DNA from: a virus | Length of the DNA: 64,000 nucleotides | Strand: one strand, 5' to 3' | Virus record (IMG/VR): IMGVR_UViG_3300009788_000009 | Location: 1-64,000 of that record | Shown: positions 8,684-19,200 of the stretch, piece by piece | How the letters are laid out: each line of letters starts with the position of its first letter | Numbering within the stretch: the stretch's first letter is position 1 | The notes under the pieces: generated by a model | The model's database searches: none | Told to the model about the DNA's origin: nothing | The model's input: the letters and a program-made list of their open reading frames with translations, nothing else | Translations under genes and position numbers: made by a program

Positions 8684-9076
8684 ATGGCTAAGAACGAAGC
8701 AGCTACACCCGCTACACCAGCAGTACCGGCAAATGCATCAAACCGCCCTGGTACTATGGCACTTAATATCTCAGATGAGGATTACAACGCATTACCCCAA
8801 GAACTTCGGGATCAGATCAGCAAGTCACCAGCCCCCAAAGATTCTATTGGGTATTACTTTGATCGCATGGTAAATGGATTGAAGGACAAAGAGGAAGAAA
8901 CTGACCGACAGTTTAACGTCAAAGATGTTCTCTTGTGGTGCTTTCAGCAATCTGATAATAAGGTGTTCAAGATTCAATCTGTAAGAACTGTCCTTAAGAA
9001 GAGGTTACTAGAAGGACAGATCGTTGAAGCCACTGGAACTAGTGGCAGAGACAAGGTATATCAAGTAGTAGTTTGA
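8684..9076 (+). CDS. hypothetical protein, possible winged-helix fold
   Basis: 130 aa with AAGGAG about 8 nt upstream. The first 30 residues are Ala/Pro/Thr-rich and probably disordered. The C-terminal 60 residues (NVKDVLLWCFQQSD ... RTVLKKRLLEGQIVEATGTSGRDKVYQV) have the helix-helix-beta-hairpin look of a small winged-helix DNA-binding domain; that is inference. Codon use is less AT-rich than in the genes upstream, and it is the last gene before a strong terminator, both consistent with high expression. Confidence 0.8.
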   Translation: MAKNEAATPATPAVPANASNRPGTMALNISDEDYNALPQELRDQISKSPAPKDSIGYYFDRMVNGLKDKEEETDRQFNVKDVLLWCFQQSDNKVFKIQSVRTVLKKRLLEGQIVEATGTSGRDKVYQVVV

Positions 9077-9087
9077 CGGTAGCAGTT

Positions 9088-9127
9088 AACCCCTATAGCC
9101 ACAATTGGCTATAGGGGTTTTTCTTTT
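9088..9127 (+). terminator. Rho-independent terminator closing the replication operon
   Basis: Stem AACCCCTATAGCCA / TGGCTATAGGGGTT, 14 bp and perfect, with loop CAAT and a run TTTTTCTTTT directly after. It lies 11 nt after the stop of the 8684-9076 gene. Confidence 0.93.
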
Positions 9128-9141
9128 GTTCCGACATACTG

Positions 9142-9147
9142 TATAAT
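9142..9147 (+). promoter_or_regulatory. possible -10 element for the lysis operon
   Basis: TATAAT, a perfect consensus hexamer, lies between the terminator and the endolysin start, but only 7 nt before the ATG, and no good -35 hexamer sits 16-18 nt upstream. It would give an almost leaderless transcript, so the call is weak. Confidence 0.3.
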
Positions 9148-9154
9148 ATGGTAC

Positions 9155-9490
9155 ATGAGTCTAGGAACATATCAACGAAGACACCCACCTATGATAGCTA
9201 AGTTAATCGTATGGGCTTATGACCACGGTTACGAACTTACATGGGGAGATGCTTTTAGAGACCCCCGTGTACATGGTGGATTAGGCGAGAAGGTTGCTTA
9301 TGGGCATAAGAATAGTGCTCATAAGAACCGTTTAGCTATAGACTTTAATTTATTTAAAGACGGTGAATATTTAACCAGCACCGAAGACCATAGACCACTA
9401 GGAGAGTTTTGGGAATCTATAGGTGGAACATGGGGGGGCCATTTTGCAGACGGTAATCACTATAGTATGGAATACAATGGTGTTAAATGA
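9155..9490 (+). CDS. M15-family L,D-peptidase endolysin
   Basis: 111 aa. Contains GDAFRDPR, then SAHKNRLAIDFNLF (the SxHxxxxAxD zinc-ligand motif: His and Asp), then GGTWGGHFADGNHYSME (the third ligand His in DxxH). This is the compact VanY/peptidase M15 fold used by T5-like endolysins to cut the L-Ala-D-Glu or D-Ala peptide bond of peptidoglycan. There is no signal peptide, so export needs a holin; the next gene is a candidate. First gene after the 9088 terminator. Confidence 0.93.
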   Translation: MSLGTYQRRHPPMIAKLIVWAYDHGYELTWGDAFRDPRVHGGLGEKVAYGHKNSAHKNRLAIDFNLFKDGEYLTSTEDHRPLGEFWESIGGTWGGHFADGNHYSMEYNGVK

Positions 9491-9735
9491 CTGCCTTTGG
9501 TGTATGGATAGAACGGCTATTTAATGAGCATAAACTTGTACGTAGAACATTAGTAGCCTGGGCTGTATACGAAATACATCGTATAATCAGCCATATGATA
9601 AAGATCATAACTGAAGTAACAACCCCCGTTGCATCAGTAATAGGAGCCATTATAGGAATACTATCAACTGTGTTAGTATTCTACATTAAGTCGCGGGAGT
9701 TAGATAAAAATGGCTCTAACAGCACTAGTTCTTAA
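9487..9735 (+). CDS. holin-like membrane protein
   Basis: 82 aa, ATGA overlap with the endolysin. A short amphipathic N-terminal half is followed by one clear transmembrane segment (VASVIGAIIGILSTVLVFYI, about residues 47-66) and a charged, Ser-rich tail. Size, location and overlap with both endolysin and i-spanin match a holin. Single-span holins are less common than two- or three-span ones, so pinholin- or antiholin-type roles are also possible. Confidence 0.75.
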   Translation: MTAFGVWIERLFNEHKLVRRTLVAWAVYEIHRIISHMIKIITEVTTPVASVIGAIIGILSTVLVFYIKSRELDKNGSNSTSS

Positions 9736-10171
9736 AGCTGGTCTAAAAACAGCAGGTGGTTTCCTATTTGCTAAATGGAAGATGATAGCAATAGGATTGC
9801 TTGTAACTGTTATATTTAGTGGTGTTCTTAAAGTATATGGAGTATTCAAAGATCGTGATGCTCTGTTAGAAGAACGAGAAGGTAAGATTACCAGACTCGT
9901 AAAGGAAAACACCGAGGCAGAAATAGCTAAACAAACTGCTGAAGAAACCATACGTAAAATGGTTGATGATAACATTCGTATAGATAAGATATACGATGAG
10001 ATCGTAGACCTTCAAACTCAAATTGGTATCAAATTCGAAGAACAAACTAAGATCTTCGAAGATCATGATTTCACCAAACTATCTAATGCAAAACCTGGCT
10101 TAATAATCAAACCTATCAATGCTAAAACTAAGGAGCGTCTTAATGAACTTGAAGACTCTTTTAATCAGTAG
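9710..10171 (+). CDS. i-spanin (Rz-like)
   Basis: 153 aa. One N-terminal transmembrane helix (MIAIGLLVTVIFSGVLKVYG, about residues 25-44) is followed by a long charged coiled coil (residues about 48-115), the layout of inner-membrane spanins. The o-spanin start (10143) is embedded out of frame in its 3' end, the classical Rz/Rz1 arrangement. It overlaps the holin by 26 nt. Together the two spanins would fuse inner and outer membranes in the last step of lysis. Confidence 0.85.
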   Translation: MALTALVLKAGLKTAGGFLFAKWKMIAIGLLVTVIFSGVLKVYGVFKDRDALLEEREGKITRLVKENTEAEIAKQTAEETIRKMVDDNIRIDKIYDEIVDLQTQIGIKFEEQTKIFEDHDFTKLSNAKPGLIIKPINAKTKERLNELEDSFNQ

Positions 10172-10478
10172 TTTGTGCGTAGGGTTAGTTGGTTGTGCTT
10201 CTACTAGAGAGCCAGTTCCTTTACCCCCTAAGCCTCTATTGGTAACAAAGTATATATACCCCGACTGTGACACTCCACCTAAACGAACCCATATAAAACT
10301 TAGAAATTTATATTGGGATTGGATGAAAGATGTAGATGGAGATACAGTGTATTTTTTAACCCCTAAAGGTTATGAAGATGCTTCTTATAATACTTCGCTA
10401 ACAATATTGGGAGTTGATGAGTTAAAAGCAGAAATAGCCTACTATCTTAAATGTATAGAGGCTCCTAAAGATGAATGA
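10143..10478 (+). CDS. o-spanin (Rz1-like outer-membrane lipoprotein)
   Basis: 111 aa from ATG 10143, chosen because AAGGAG lies at 10130-10135 and because it gives a clean lipoprotein signal: MNLKTLLISSLCVGLVGC, with a lipobox-like LVGC and Ala-Ser after the Cys. An earlier in-frame ATG at 10119 has no ribosome site. The mature part begins Pro-rich (EPVPLPPKP), as in known o-spanins. It overlaps the i-spanin by 29 nt in another frame. The lipobox implies a Gram-negative host. Confidence 0.88.
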   Translation: MNLKTLLISSLCVGLVGCASTREPVPLPPKPLLVTKYIYPDCDTPPKRTHIKLRNLYWDWMKDVDGDTVYFLTPKGYEDASYNTSLTILGVDELKAEIAYYLKCIEAPKDE

Positions 10479-10869
10479 TAATACAGATCGTAGAGTTGAT
10501 AAACTGGAAGGAGATTTAACAACTTTAACAGACAGAGTAATTAGTTTAAGTGATTTAGCAGTTCAAACTAATACGAATGTTGAAACACTCATTAACCAAA
10601 TGGATGGTGTGTTTAAAAGAACACAACCTAAACCAACTAATTGGAGTGTTGTAATAGCTGGACTCTCTTTAATGGCATTGGTAGGTACTTTAACTTTATC
10701 ACCTGTATATAAAGAAATACAAGAACAAAAAGATTTTAATATAATTACAATGCGTCATTTAGAAAGTGATGCTAAACAAATGGGTAGAACAGAAGCTAAT
10801 TTAGAATGGTTAAAAAGAATGGAAGATCGAAGCTTTAGAACTAACCATATGATTAAGGATAAAGATTAA
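10471..10869 (+). CDS. single-span membrane protein with coiled coils
   Basis: 132 aa. Residues 1-50 form a charged helix with coiled-coil spacing; residues about 57-78 (WSVVIAGLSLMALVGTLTLS) are a transmembrane segment; the rest is charged and helical. It overlaps the o-spanin by 8 nt. In this setting it may be an antiholin or lysis regulator, but no family is recognised. Confidence 0.75.
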   Translation: MNDNTDRRVDKLEGDLTTLTDRVISLSDLAVQTNTNVETLINQMDGVFKRTQPKPTNWSVVIAGLSLMALVGTLTLSPVYKEIQEQKDFNIITMRHLESDAKQMGRTEANLEWLKRMEDRSFRTNHMIKDKD

Positions 10870-11048
10870 TGGCTGTATGTATACCTTGTGCAATTAAAAA
10901 CAATACAACAGGAACTATACCTAGAGATAAACCAAATCATCATATAATAGGTTGGATTGGTAGATGCTATAAATGTAACAAAGAAACAATGGTATATAGC
11001 AACCAAGAAATGGGGGTTAACCCACAACTTAAGAAAAGAAGCACTTAA
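10869..11048 (+). CDS. small zinc-ribbon protein
   Basis: 59 aa, TAATG overlap with the preceding gene. Two CxxC pairs (CIPC at residues 4-7 and CYKC at 33-36) define a small zinc ribbon. The spacing between the knuckles is typical of rubredoxin-like ribbons. Function unknown. Confidence 0.75.
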   Translation: MAVCIPCAIKNNTTGTIPRDKPNHHIIGWIGRCYKCNKETMVYSNQEMGVNPQLKKRST

Positions 11049-11145
11049 ACTATAAAACTTTGCTTTTGTGCTTGAAATAGAGAGGGCTACTGCTCTGCTA
11101 GTATACGTAGATTCAAATTTTACCCTGTCCTGACAAGGTGTTATT
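11049..11145 (+). promoter_or_regulatory. short intergenic region with possible extended -10 promoter
   Basis: The 97-nt gap contains TGCTAGTAT (an extended -10 form, TG-n-TAGTAT) near 11096 and a TTGAAA 21 nt upstream of it, which is too far for a standard -35. It may restart transcription for 11146-12171. Weak evidence only. Confidence 0.25.
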
Positions 11146-11487
11146 ATGAAAAATTACTGGAAGGAACTACCGATCTACGGCAAGTGGTTAGCTGGTGTTG
11201 TAGCTGGTCTAGGAGCCGCAGGAACCATTATTACAGGGGTCGTGATAGGCATTGGCTGGTTCCATACTCAAGCAGAGGCAGACGAACTAGAGCAGCGGGT
11301 GTATCAGTTCATGGCAGATGAAAAGAAAGCCGACCGTATGCAGCGTAACCGTAAAGATTTAGCTAAGTTACAACGTGATCTGATAGGACAAAGATATACT
11401 ACCCAGGGAGAAAAGTCTTTTATAGAAGGTGAGATAAGACGTTTACAAGCTGTTTTACTTTGTGACGAAGCGGGGATATGTCCTTGA
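11146..11487 (+). CDS. small membrane protein
   Basis: 113 aa. Residues about 13-38 (WLAGVVAGLGAAGTIITGVV and following) form a Gly/Ala-rich transmembrane segment; the remainder (residues 42-105) is a charged coiled coil ending with a Cys pair (LLCDEAGIC). The layout is like a second spanin- or holin-type component, but the family is not recognised. Confidence 0.78.
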   Translation: MKNYWKELPIYGKWLAGVVAGLGAAGTIITGVVIGIGWFHTQAEADELEQRVYQFMADEKKADRMQRNRKDLAKLQRDLIGQRYTTQGEKSFIEGEIRRLQAVLLCDEAGICP

Positions 11488-11618
11488 TACATAAATCAAC
11501 GAATAGTGTTAAGAAGATTATAAAGAACGTAAGAGAGTGCAAAGGTTGTAACAAACGTAGAGTCGCACTTAAAAGATTGCTACGTAAACAATCACCTAGA
11601 GGAATAGGTGTTAACTAG
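11478..11618 (+). CDS. very small basic Cys-pair protein
   Basis: 46 aa, ATG 11478 overlapping the previous gene and preceded by GCGGGG. It is strongly basic (VKKIIKNVRECKGCNKRRVALKRLL, here quoted in part only as CKGCNKRR) with one CxxC. Could be a small nucleic-acid-binding protein. Function unknown. Confidence 0.55.
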   Translation: MSLIHKSTNSVKKIIKNVRECKGCNKRRVALKRLLRKQSPRGIGVN

Positions 11619-11652
11619 CTCAAAATATTAGAGCATAACTTAGGAGAAATAC

Positions 11653-12171
11653 ATGAGTACTCAAACCATTTTAGATAGTTTATATGCAAAAATGGGTAGA
11701 TTTGCACCAGGGCAAAGAACCGCTATGCGACAACTAGTTACAGATCTATATGCTACAAAGACTATTGTAGATGCGGATACTGTAACACTTGCTGCTATTG
11801 CTGGCGATGCAGCACCGGACGCAGTTGTACCGACTGTAGGTGGTGGTACTACTGGTCTAATCCCCGCTAATGCACAATTTATTGATGTAACTTCTGCTGA
11901 CGCAACACATCAAATTAGTCTACCTGCTGCTACTATAGGTAAGACAATTAGGGGGTTCGTTGGTACTAACGGTTGTGAGGTTATTTCAGTTGTAGCTGCT
12001 GATAAGATCAATAATGTCGTTGTTGGAGCAACAAATGAAGCCGCACTTCCAGCATCTACATTCTTTGTATTTACATATACTATTGCCAATAACTGGATTT
12101 TAACTACTTATAGTCTGTTAGGCGAAGTTAATGTTGATGGTACTACACCAGTAGTTCCTGATATACTATAA
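11653..12171 (+). CDS. putative virion/decoration-type beta protein
   Basis: 172 aa with AGGAG 9 nt upstream. After a helical N-terminus it contains a Gly/Thr-rich stretch (VVPTVGGGTTGL) and a beta-rich domain with the pattern FIDVTSADATHQISLPAA ... GTNGCEVISVVAADKINN, which is common in phage decoration and fibre proteins. It is the last gene of the rightward lysis operon, followed by a terminator. Structural role is an inference from composition. Confidence 0.75.
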   Translation: MSTQTILDSLYAKMGRFAPGQRTAMRQLVTDLYATKTIVDADTVTLAAIAGDAAPDAVVPTVGGGTTGLIPANAQFIDVTSADATHQISLPAATIGKTIRGFVGTNGCEVISVVAADKINNVVVGATNEAALPASTFFVFTYTIANNWILTTYSLLGEVNVDGTTPVVPDIL

Positions 12172-12181
12172 TATAGACCTT

Positions 12182-12207
12182 AGCCCCCTTAATTGGGGGC
12201 TTTTTTT
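12182..12207 (+). terminator. Rho-independent terminator at the convergence point
   Basis: Stem AGCCCCC / GGGGGCT with a 6-nt loop followed by TTTTTTT. It ends the rightward operon. The leftward virion operon ends inside it; on that strand no U-run follows, so it is a terminator for the plus strand only. Confidence 0.92.
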
Positions 12208-12413
12208 ATAAGTCTACATTTCAAACTTTCATTTACCCATCTTTCAGCATAGTCCTCAGTACCCTTTTTTGGAGTACCTAGTAAAGTATACCCTGTAAAA
12301 CTAATGCCACAAAGGGGATACCCATAAGGATATGCTTTAGCATCATCTTTAAGATATTCATTCAATACGGCAGCTTCCGTAGAGTTCCTTACTATAATGG
12401 CATGTTGATACAT
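12189..12413 (-). CDS. small hypothetical protein, end of virion operon
   Basis: 74 aa. Reads MYQHAIIVRNSTEAAVLNEYL..., an alpha/beta pattern with a C-terminal basic tail. Its start shares the stop of the upstream gene and its stop codon lies in the stem of the rightward terminator. No family recognised. Confidence 0.7.
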   Translation of the reverse strand: MYQHAIIVRNSTEAAVLNEYLKDDAKAYPYGYPLCGISFTGYTLLGTPKKGTEDYAERWVNESLKCRLIKKAPN

Positions 12414-13132
12414 TATCTTCTCGGACCTACACTTGGTGCTTTACCACCACGTTCAGCGTTCTTCTTTGCCCACTTTGCACTATGCTTCATTCTACGTATA
12501 ATCTTAGGTGCGAGTTCTTGAGCAAACTCTTCTAGCCAATCTGGATCAGTAGGCCGACCAAAGTGACCGCGTGATAACGTCCTATGATTAGGGACAACAT
12601 CGCCGTTTACTTCTGGATTACGTACCCACAAAGACCCACCATCTTCACCTTTTAAGAAGTGCATATCGTTAGTCTTTGTCCAGCTTAATTCACCAGTTTC
12701 CTTATTCATATAAGGTTCGTTCATATCACGAAACTGTGAAATCATGACACCACCACCACTAACAATTGCCGTAGCAAAATCACGACCCATGTTAGCCCAC
12801 AATTGGCGTAACACCCCTGGACCATATTCACGACCAGGAATAATGAAGCAGTAATGTTGAGCAGTATTCAATGCTACTCGTTGTTCATACTCATTACCGG
12901 CTTCCATTTTACGTCTATGTGCTTCCACATCTTCGATCATTACACCACCTTTATCATTGTGGTCGCTAAACCCATTATCGTCATACTCAATAGCAGGTGG
13001 ATCATTTACTGCATCGCCAAGCATGTCACTGACTACTGTTGTACCTACTAATACTGTACCGGAGACAATCTCCAAAGCAATTAGTTCATCTAGTGCATCA
13101 ATAAGCTGATCTTTTGTAAAGTTTTCAAACAT
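12413..13132 (-). CDS. hypothetical protein of the virion operon
   Basis: 239 aa, with AGGAG just upstream on the minus strand. N-terminal helical region with a hydrophobic stretch (LIALEIVSGTVLVGTTVVSDML), a charged middle, and a basic C-terminus (KHSAKWAKKNAERGG). A segment with ISQFRDMNEPYMNKETGELSW looks globular. I do not recognise it; its position after the giant internal protein suggests a late or virion role. Confidence 0.8.
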   Translation of the reverse strand: MFENFTKDQLIDALDELIALEIVSGTVLVGTTVVSDMLGDAVNDPPAIEYDDNGFSDHNDKGGVMIEDVEAHRRKMEAGNEYEQRVALNTAQHYCFIIPGREYGPGVLRQLWANMGRDFATAIVSGGGVMISQFRDMNEPYMNKETGELSWTKTNDMHFLKGEDGGSLWVRNPEVNGDVVPNHRTLSRGHFGRPTDPDWLEEFAQELAPKIIRRMKHSAKWAKKNAERGGKAPSVGPRR

Positions 13133-13157
13133 ATCTTTCTCCTGTTGTTAAAACAAA

Positions 13158-13265
13158 TTATACTTCCTTTGTATCTTTCCTAAATATATTCAGCCACACC
13201 CATCGTTTTTCTATGAGGTAACTTATACATACTAAAAAAACTAATATTTCTGTAAAAATGCTCAT
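13158..13265 (-). CDS. 35-aa single-span membrane microprotein
   Basis: Minus-strand ATG at 13265 with AAGGAG 6 nt upstream. MSIFTEILVFLVCISYLIEK is a hydrophobic segment followed by a basic tail (KRWVWLNIFRKDTKEV). It fills the gap between the 2233-aa gene and the next gene in the same direction. The good ribosome site and the clear membrane helix support it being expressed. Confidence 0.55.
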   Translation of the reverse strand: MSIFTEILVFLVCISYLIEKRWVWLNIFRKDTKEV

Positions 13266-13275
13266 ATATAGCTCC

Positions 13276-16200
13276 TTAATCTATCCAAGTTTTAGTTAAC
13301 GCAAATCCAGGGGTTAGTCTAAACAAACCTTTACTTAACCCCGAATCAATAAAGGTGTCTGCCGAATCAAATGTAGGGCCTAATAACGAAGTTCCAGGGT
13401 ACTCATCAAACCTAGTATCCTGTAGTATGTCAAATCCAAAAGTTCCTATACCAAACATTGAGCTTCTTTGTACAGCTCTTAATACAGTCTGACTAAACGA
13501 TAATTGTTCATAGAAAGCACTAGGGGCAATTATATTTTTAGCGAAGTCAGAAGCTAACATAACAGGTATCATACCTATAAAAGGTATAAGGGTTGCATTT
13601 CTAAAGCCATTTTCTGCAACGCTTTTAGCAACTCTTTTATAGAATACATTATGGAAGGTAAAAGTAAATTGTTTTAAATGCCACATTAGCAAGAATCGTG
13701 GGTCTGAACCCCAGGCCGGTCTATGTGCAGAAGAAGGACGTAGTACAGTTGAATCTACAAACTTAAATATAGCTTCCTGTACTTTCCTATTATTCTCAAT
13801 ATCAAGTAGTCCATCTGGAGTAAAGCTTAAGTCACTCTTTTTAAGACCAATATCATTAAGCTTTTTAGCATTGTCGCTATGATCCGTTAAGTACGATATA
13901 GCCGATCGCATAGCACTTACTCGCATACCTTTAGTCCACCCCTCTAGTCCATTGAGTAAGAAGAACTTTTGGTTAATCTTTCGGAGGAAGGGGCTATCAA
14001 TTAGCTCATTATAAGTATCTCCAATACGATCATACAACATTTGGCCGTCATTAATACCTAATATTTCGGCCATATTAAAATCAGGATCATTGGAAGGATT
14101 AGTTATTCCTATAATACCTGTTTTAAATGCCCTCCATGCATCTGACATTTTACCTGTACGTAAAGGTATACCCATAACATCAACAACAGAAGCAAAGAGA
14201 GCAAGGGGCAGAATGGCTAGGTTTTGCACAGTAAGGATACCACCTTGTATCTTGCGTAGTTGAGGACTCATATTATATGATAACGTACCTAGCAAAGCTG
14301 GTATAGTACGTGATCTTATAAACTCAACTTGTTCCCTACTAAGCCCTTTAACTTTAGCAATTTCTAGAGCTTGATCTATCTTAATACCGTTATGACCAAG
14401 GTGTCTAGTCATTTCAGCTCTATGAGTTGCTTGTCTTATAAAAGCATAAAAAACCTGCAATGGATCAGAGTTCTCATACTGACTTAATTCAGAGCGATTA
14501 GCCGGTGTAATTGTATCGAGTAATCCACTATATAGTTCTTCACCTTTAGGGGGTCTACCTAGATCAAATTTAGTATCGCTGAAATCTATAGAACCATCAT
14601 TCCAAAGTACAGCCGCTAATACCTCTTCAGCTTGTTCATCAGATAACCCTACTTTTCTGAGCTTATTTACAAAGCCTGTTCTATCCTTAGTTACAACACC
14701 TACGTTAAATACAAGGGGAGGTCTACGATTACGTTTAGTAATAGATACCGTTTCTCGTTTACCATTTAGAACCTGCACTTTAGCTTCTTCTAGATAGTTA
14801 TAAATCTTAGTGTTTAAATCACGTATAGCTCTACCAGCTTTAGTAGTAACTTTACCATCCCTTAATTCTTGAAACCCTGCTTCTAGTTCATTATTAGTAT
14901 ACTTATCTGCAATCTGAGATAGTGCTGTATTAAACTGGCCTTGCATCATTCTTCTAGAAGGCAGAAAACCTATAGTGCTTTTTCTATCATTAGTCTCTTG
15001 GACTTGTATAGCATCTGCCAGAGCTTGCAATTCAGGTACTCTAGTTTCCCTAAGTACGTCAGTGGAACCTTTAATAACTTTCTTGCCTAAAGTAGTAAGC
15101 TCATTACTAACAGCTCTTAGAGCGTTATCAAATGTACGGGTTTCTATTCTGTATACAGTACGTACATCGCTAATGGTCTTAAGATCACCAGTTTGGAAGG
15201 CAGTCATTATATGCTCACCAAATTGATGTGAGAGAGTAATACCTATTATATTAAGAAAGCTAGTTACAATCTTCCTAAACCAGTTTAAAGCTGTATCAGA
15301 GACTTGTAGATCACCGTTAGCCCTCATTTGATAAGCAACAGCTATAGCATAATCTGGATCAGTTTCTAATAAGGTTTGTTGCTCTTTCGTGAGCTTATAC
15401 TTATCAGTTGTCATAAGCTCTCTCATCTTAACGAGAACACGACGATTACCGTGTATAGTTCTATGTAAGTCACGCCTTGCTCTCTGTGACTCATCACTAA
15501 AATCGAGGTTCTTTATATAAGCGAAAAATGTATCTCTAGCTTCTAAAGAACCAAAATCACTAAGACCTGTTATAGCAGCTTCTAATTCTTGTTGGTTTCT
15601 AGCTAATACTTCTTTAAGGTCTTTTAATATATTCTTAATTTCTTCTTTACTAGGTGCATCAGCTAGTTTGTCATTAGCTTCTTTTACTACATCATTACCA
15701 CCCCAAGTTCTAGCGCGTTGCGCAGCTTGCTGACCATCTAACGAATCACCTGGGTTCTCTATTAGGTCTTCTATTCTACCTTGTTCATCGTTATAGTCTG
15801 CTACAGCCCTTTCATACTGACCCTGCTTACGAGCTAAGAGGCGAACATTAGTAGGGGAGAACATACGAGGGTCAGACTTCCATCTAGCATATCCCTGTGT
15901 GTCCATAAACTCCGCAAACTCCGCAAGAGGTATTTTAGAGTCGGAAGATAAGTATATATCAGCACTATTTTTAAGTAGGTTGTTAAAATAACTTGTTCTG
16001 TTTACACTACCACCTGTAATATTAGCTATATCACCTATCATCAAATAAGCTATATCACTAGCTTCTATGTCTTTCAGAAGCACACCAACAGATAATAGAG
16101 GTGAGGCTTTACCACGCTTCTGGAATTTACCTTTAGCGTCTTTAGGAGGTACTTTATTACTATCAGTTAAAAAGACCCTGAAATTCTTACGTACATTCTG

Positions 16201-19200
16201 CTCTGAAAGATTACCTTTACCAAGAGGGAACTTAGCATCAAGAAGTTGCTTAAGTTTTGTAATACCTGGAGGTATACGTTTTTCACTGAGGGGTCTAACC
16301 TTATCTCTAATAGTATCTTGCTTGGTAGGTTTAGCAGGTTTAGTAATCCTGTCTATAGTCTTCTGTTCTTTCTTACCAGGTTCACGATCTCTACCCTGGG
16401 TATCTACCCTAGCAGGATCAAAAGTAGTTTCTTGCTCTATAGGTTGTTCTTGTTGTTCTTTTGCAGAGAACTTAAACCCACCTTCGGGGGAGTCATCTAA
16501 AGCAGTCTCTAATTTCTCATCAGCAGCAGCTTTCGCATCAACAAGTTTATCCCTTATACCCTGTAGAGCCTTTTTCTTACGGAATAGTTTAGAAGAGAAT
16601 GACCTAGCTTCTCCTACTGTATCAAACTTAGTTCTGTCAGACGTATGAAATTCAAATACTTCCTTCTTAAGACTTGTTTTATTAAATTTGCCAGCAACTC
16701 TATTCTTAATAGTTGTTGTATCGGCATTATACCCTCTTATTCTACGATCTAAACCTTCTATAGTTTCATCTAGTTGATCCAGAAATTCTATAGCACTTGT
16801 AACAGAACCTTTAGGAGCTGATTTATCAGATAATTCTTTAGCAGATTTACTATTAAGTACATCTAACTCTGATTGCAACTTAGTAACTTGCTTACGCGCT
16901 TTGTCTCTACCAGCTAAACCTTGTCTATCTGTTTCTGCATCTAGTTTACGCTGCTTCTTTGTGGCGGCTTTCTTTTTAGTAGGTTTAAATTTAAACTCTT
17001 CAGACTGTTTAATAACTTTAAGTCTATCGCGTAAAGATTGGCGTTCTTCTCTAATCTCTTCTGGAGTAGTTCGTGTATCAGAACTCCTACGAACTACCGC
17101 AAGTATATTATCAACAGCTCTTACATTACCTTTACCTTGTAAACCTTTTTTAATACCCCCAGGTATATTATCAGTCAGTCTCTCAAAAGCTTCTAATACA
17201 AATTGAGATACTTTACTTAGGTTATCACCTTGTAACCTACCTGTCTTATCAAAACTTTTAAACTCTTCTAAAGCTTGAACCTTAGCATCTTCATTGAATT
17301 GAGCAGGTAATATATCCTCTGGCTTCTTTTTGCCAACTTCCTTACGAAAATTAAGCTCCCTTGTTACAGCAGGGTCAGCAGCTTTCTGGAAGGCTGCATT
17401 AATAGGAACATCTGGAATACCAAGTTTAGGATCGCCAACTTCCTTACCTGAACTATCTCTATTCCTAACTTCAAAAGGGATTATTGGACCAACTACTTGC
17501 CCTTTTTTATTAATACTTTTAGGGTCGAGAAAGCCAACAACACCTGTACTACTGAATAGAGCACTAATACCCTCTTGAAGTAACCTTCTACTATTAAGAT
17601 CATCCCGCGTACTACTAGATACAAAAGCGTTAGTACCACTACGAGCTTTTGCCCCTATAGTTTGGACTATAGATTGAGCTACAAATCCATCTACTTGTTT
17701 TTTACCTTCTCTACCCGTATTAATAGCAGCAGGATGGATTTCAAATTCACCAGCTTCATTTTTAATAAGGGGGAATAGCCTTCCCGCCTCTGTAGCTTCA
17801 CGAGTTTTTTGGCCAGATTGACGACGATTAAGCCTACTAAAATCTCTTAAGTCAGTTTCAGTAAGATTTAGATCTTCACTAGGTGATATAGATTTAACAG
17901 CCCCTTTAGAATAGTTATTCTTCAAGTGAGAAAGCACAGCTCTTGGGCCACCTTCATTTTCAGCTACGTCTAGAACATCGTCTAGTTGTTCAATGCGAGT
18001 AGCAAGGGAAGCACGTACTTCTTCTTGCGTAAAAGGAGTACCCTCTGTAGAGTCTATACCCTTCTCAGCTAATACTGCTTTGGGGTCTTGCCTATTTACA
18101 TCAAATCTATCTTGCAAGTCTTCCCTTAACAGTTTAGCGTATTCTATAGGATCGAAGTTATTACGAGATATAAAATCTGTTATAGGTTCAATATCAGCCT
18201 GTGGGTTCTTGTCTAGTTCAGCTTGTAAAGTATCTACTTCCCAAGGAGCATTATTAAACGCTGGTCTAAAAATAGTAGAAGTTTCACTCTTAGAAGTGCG
18301 GGGAGCTTGATCTTCAATAGCAAATATATCAGTTACATCTTGAGCCTTAAGACCAACCTTAAGATTAGATGGATCACCTTGTTGACCAGGTTGTATAGTG
18401 TCTACGTCACTATTACCACCATCTATAACTAGATCACCCTCACGGAACTCTATATTGGACTCGCTTGTTTCGGGGGAATCAACTATATCTACAGAGCTAC
18501 TATCTTGAGCATTAGCATCTACAAATACATCAAACATACTATCAATCGCTTCTAGAGCATCGTTTTGTTCGAAACCAGGGAATAGAACTCTAGCAGCAAA
18601 TTCTCTATTAGTACTAAATTGTTCGTCTGTAATATTGGGATTGTCAATAGTTATAGCAAGTATGGCAGCGGCTTGTATTCTATTACGAAGTTCAACATCT
18701 TGTATTTTAGCAAGTTGCCTACCTTCCAAAGCTTGCGCTACATTAGTAATATTATTATCTTTAAGTCCTTGAGTAACATCAGGTAAGAAGGTCGAGAACA
18801 CATCTACGTCATCACCACTAGTACCAAAGATAAATTCATTAGTTGCTATACGCTGGTTTTGTATATTTCTAGAACTTAAGCTCCCTCTCTCTTTATTCTT
18901 AGATCCAGAGAAAGCGTTGTCGATAATACCTTTGGCTCCACCTCTCTGTGAAACGATAGTACCCAATCCCTCCAGTGTTCTTCCTGCAACGTGTCCTTGT
19001 ATGCCACCGGCAATACCTGCGAACAGTGCGTCAAGATAGTCGCTAGTGTCGGCTGAGTTTGTTCTGTTTGGATTTTGTAAGTCAAATAATATCTCCTCAA
19101 GAGCTAGTTGGGTTGTTTCCGTTATACCCTCACCGCCTATATTTCTAACGGCAGCTCCTCTGTTAACTTTAAGTAAATCATCAGGAGTAATACTTCTGTT

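Noticed and set aside
16067-16648. Plus-strand frame of 193 codons inside the giant protein gene
   Set aside because: Antisense Ser/Leu-rich sequence without ribosome site; the minus-strand frame is continuous through it.
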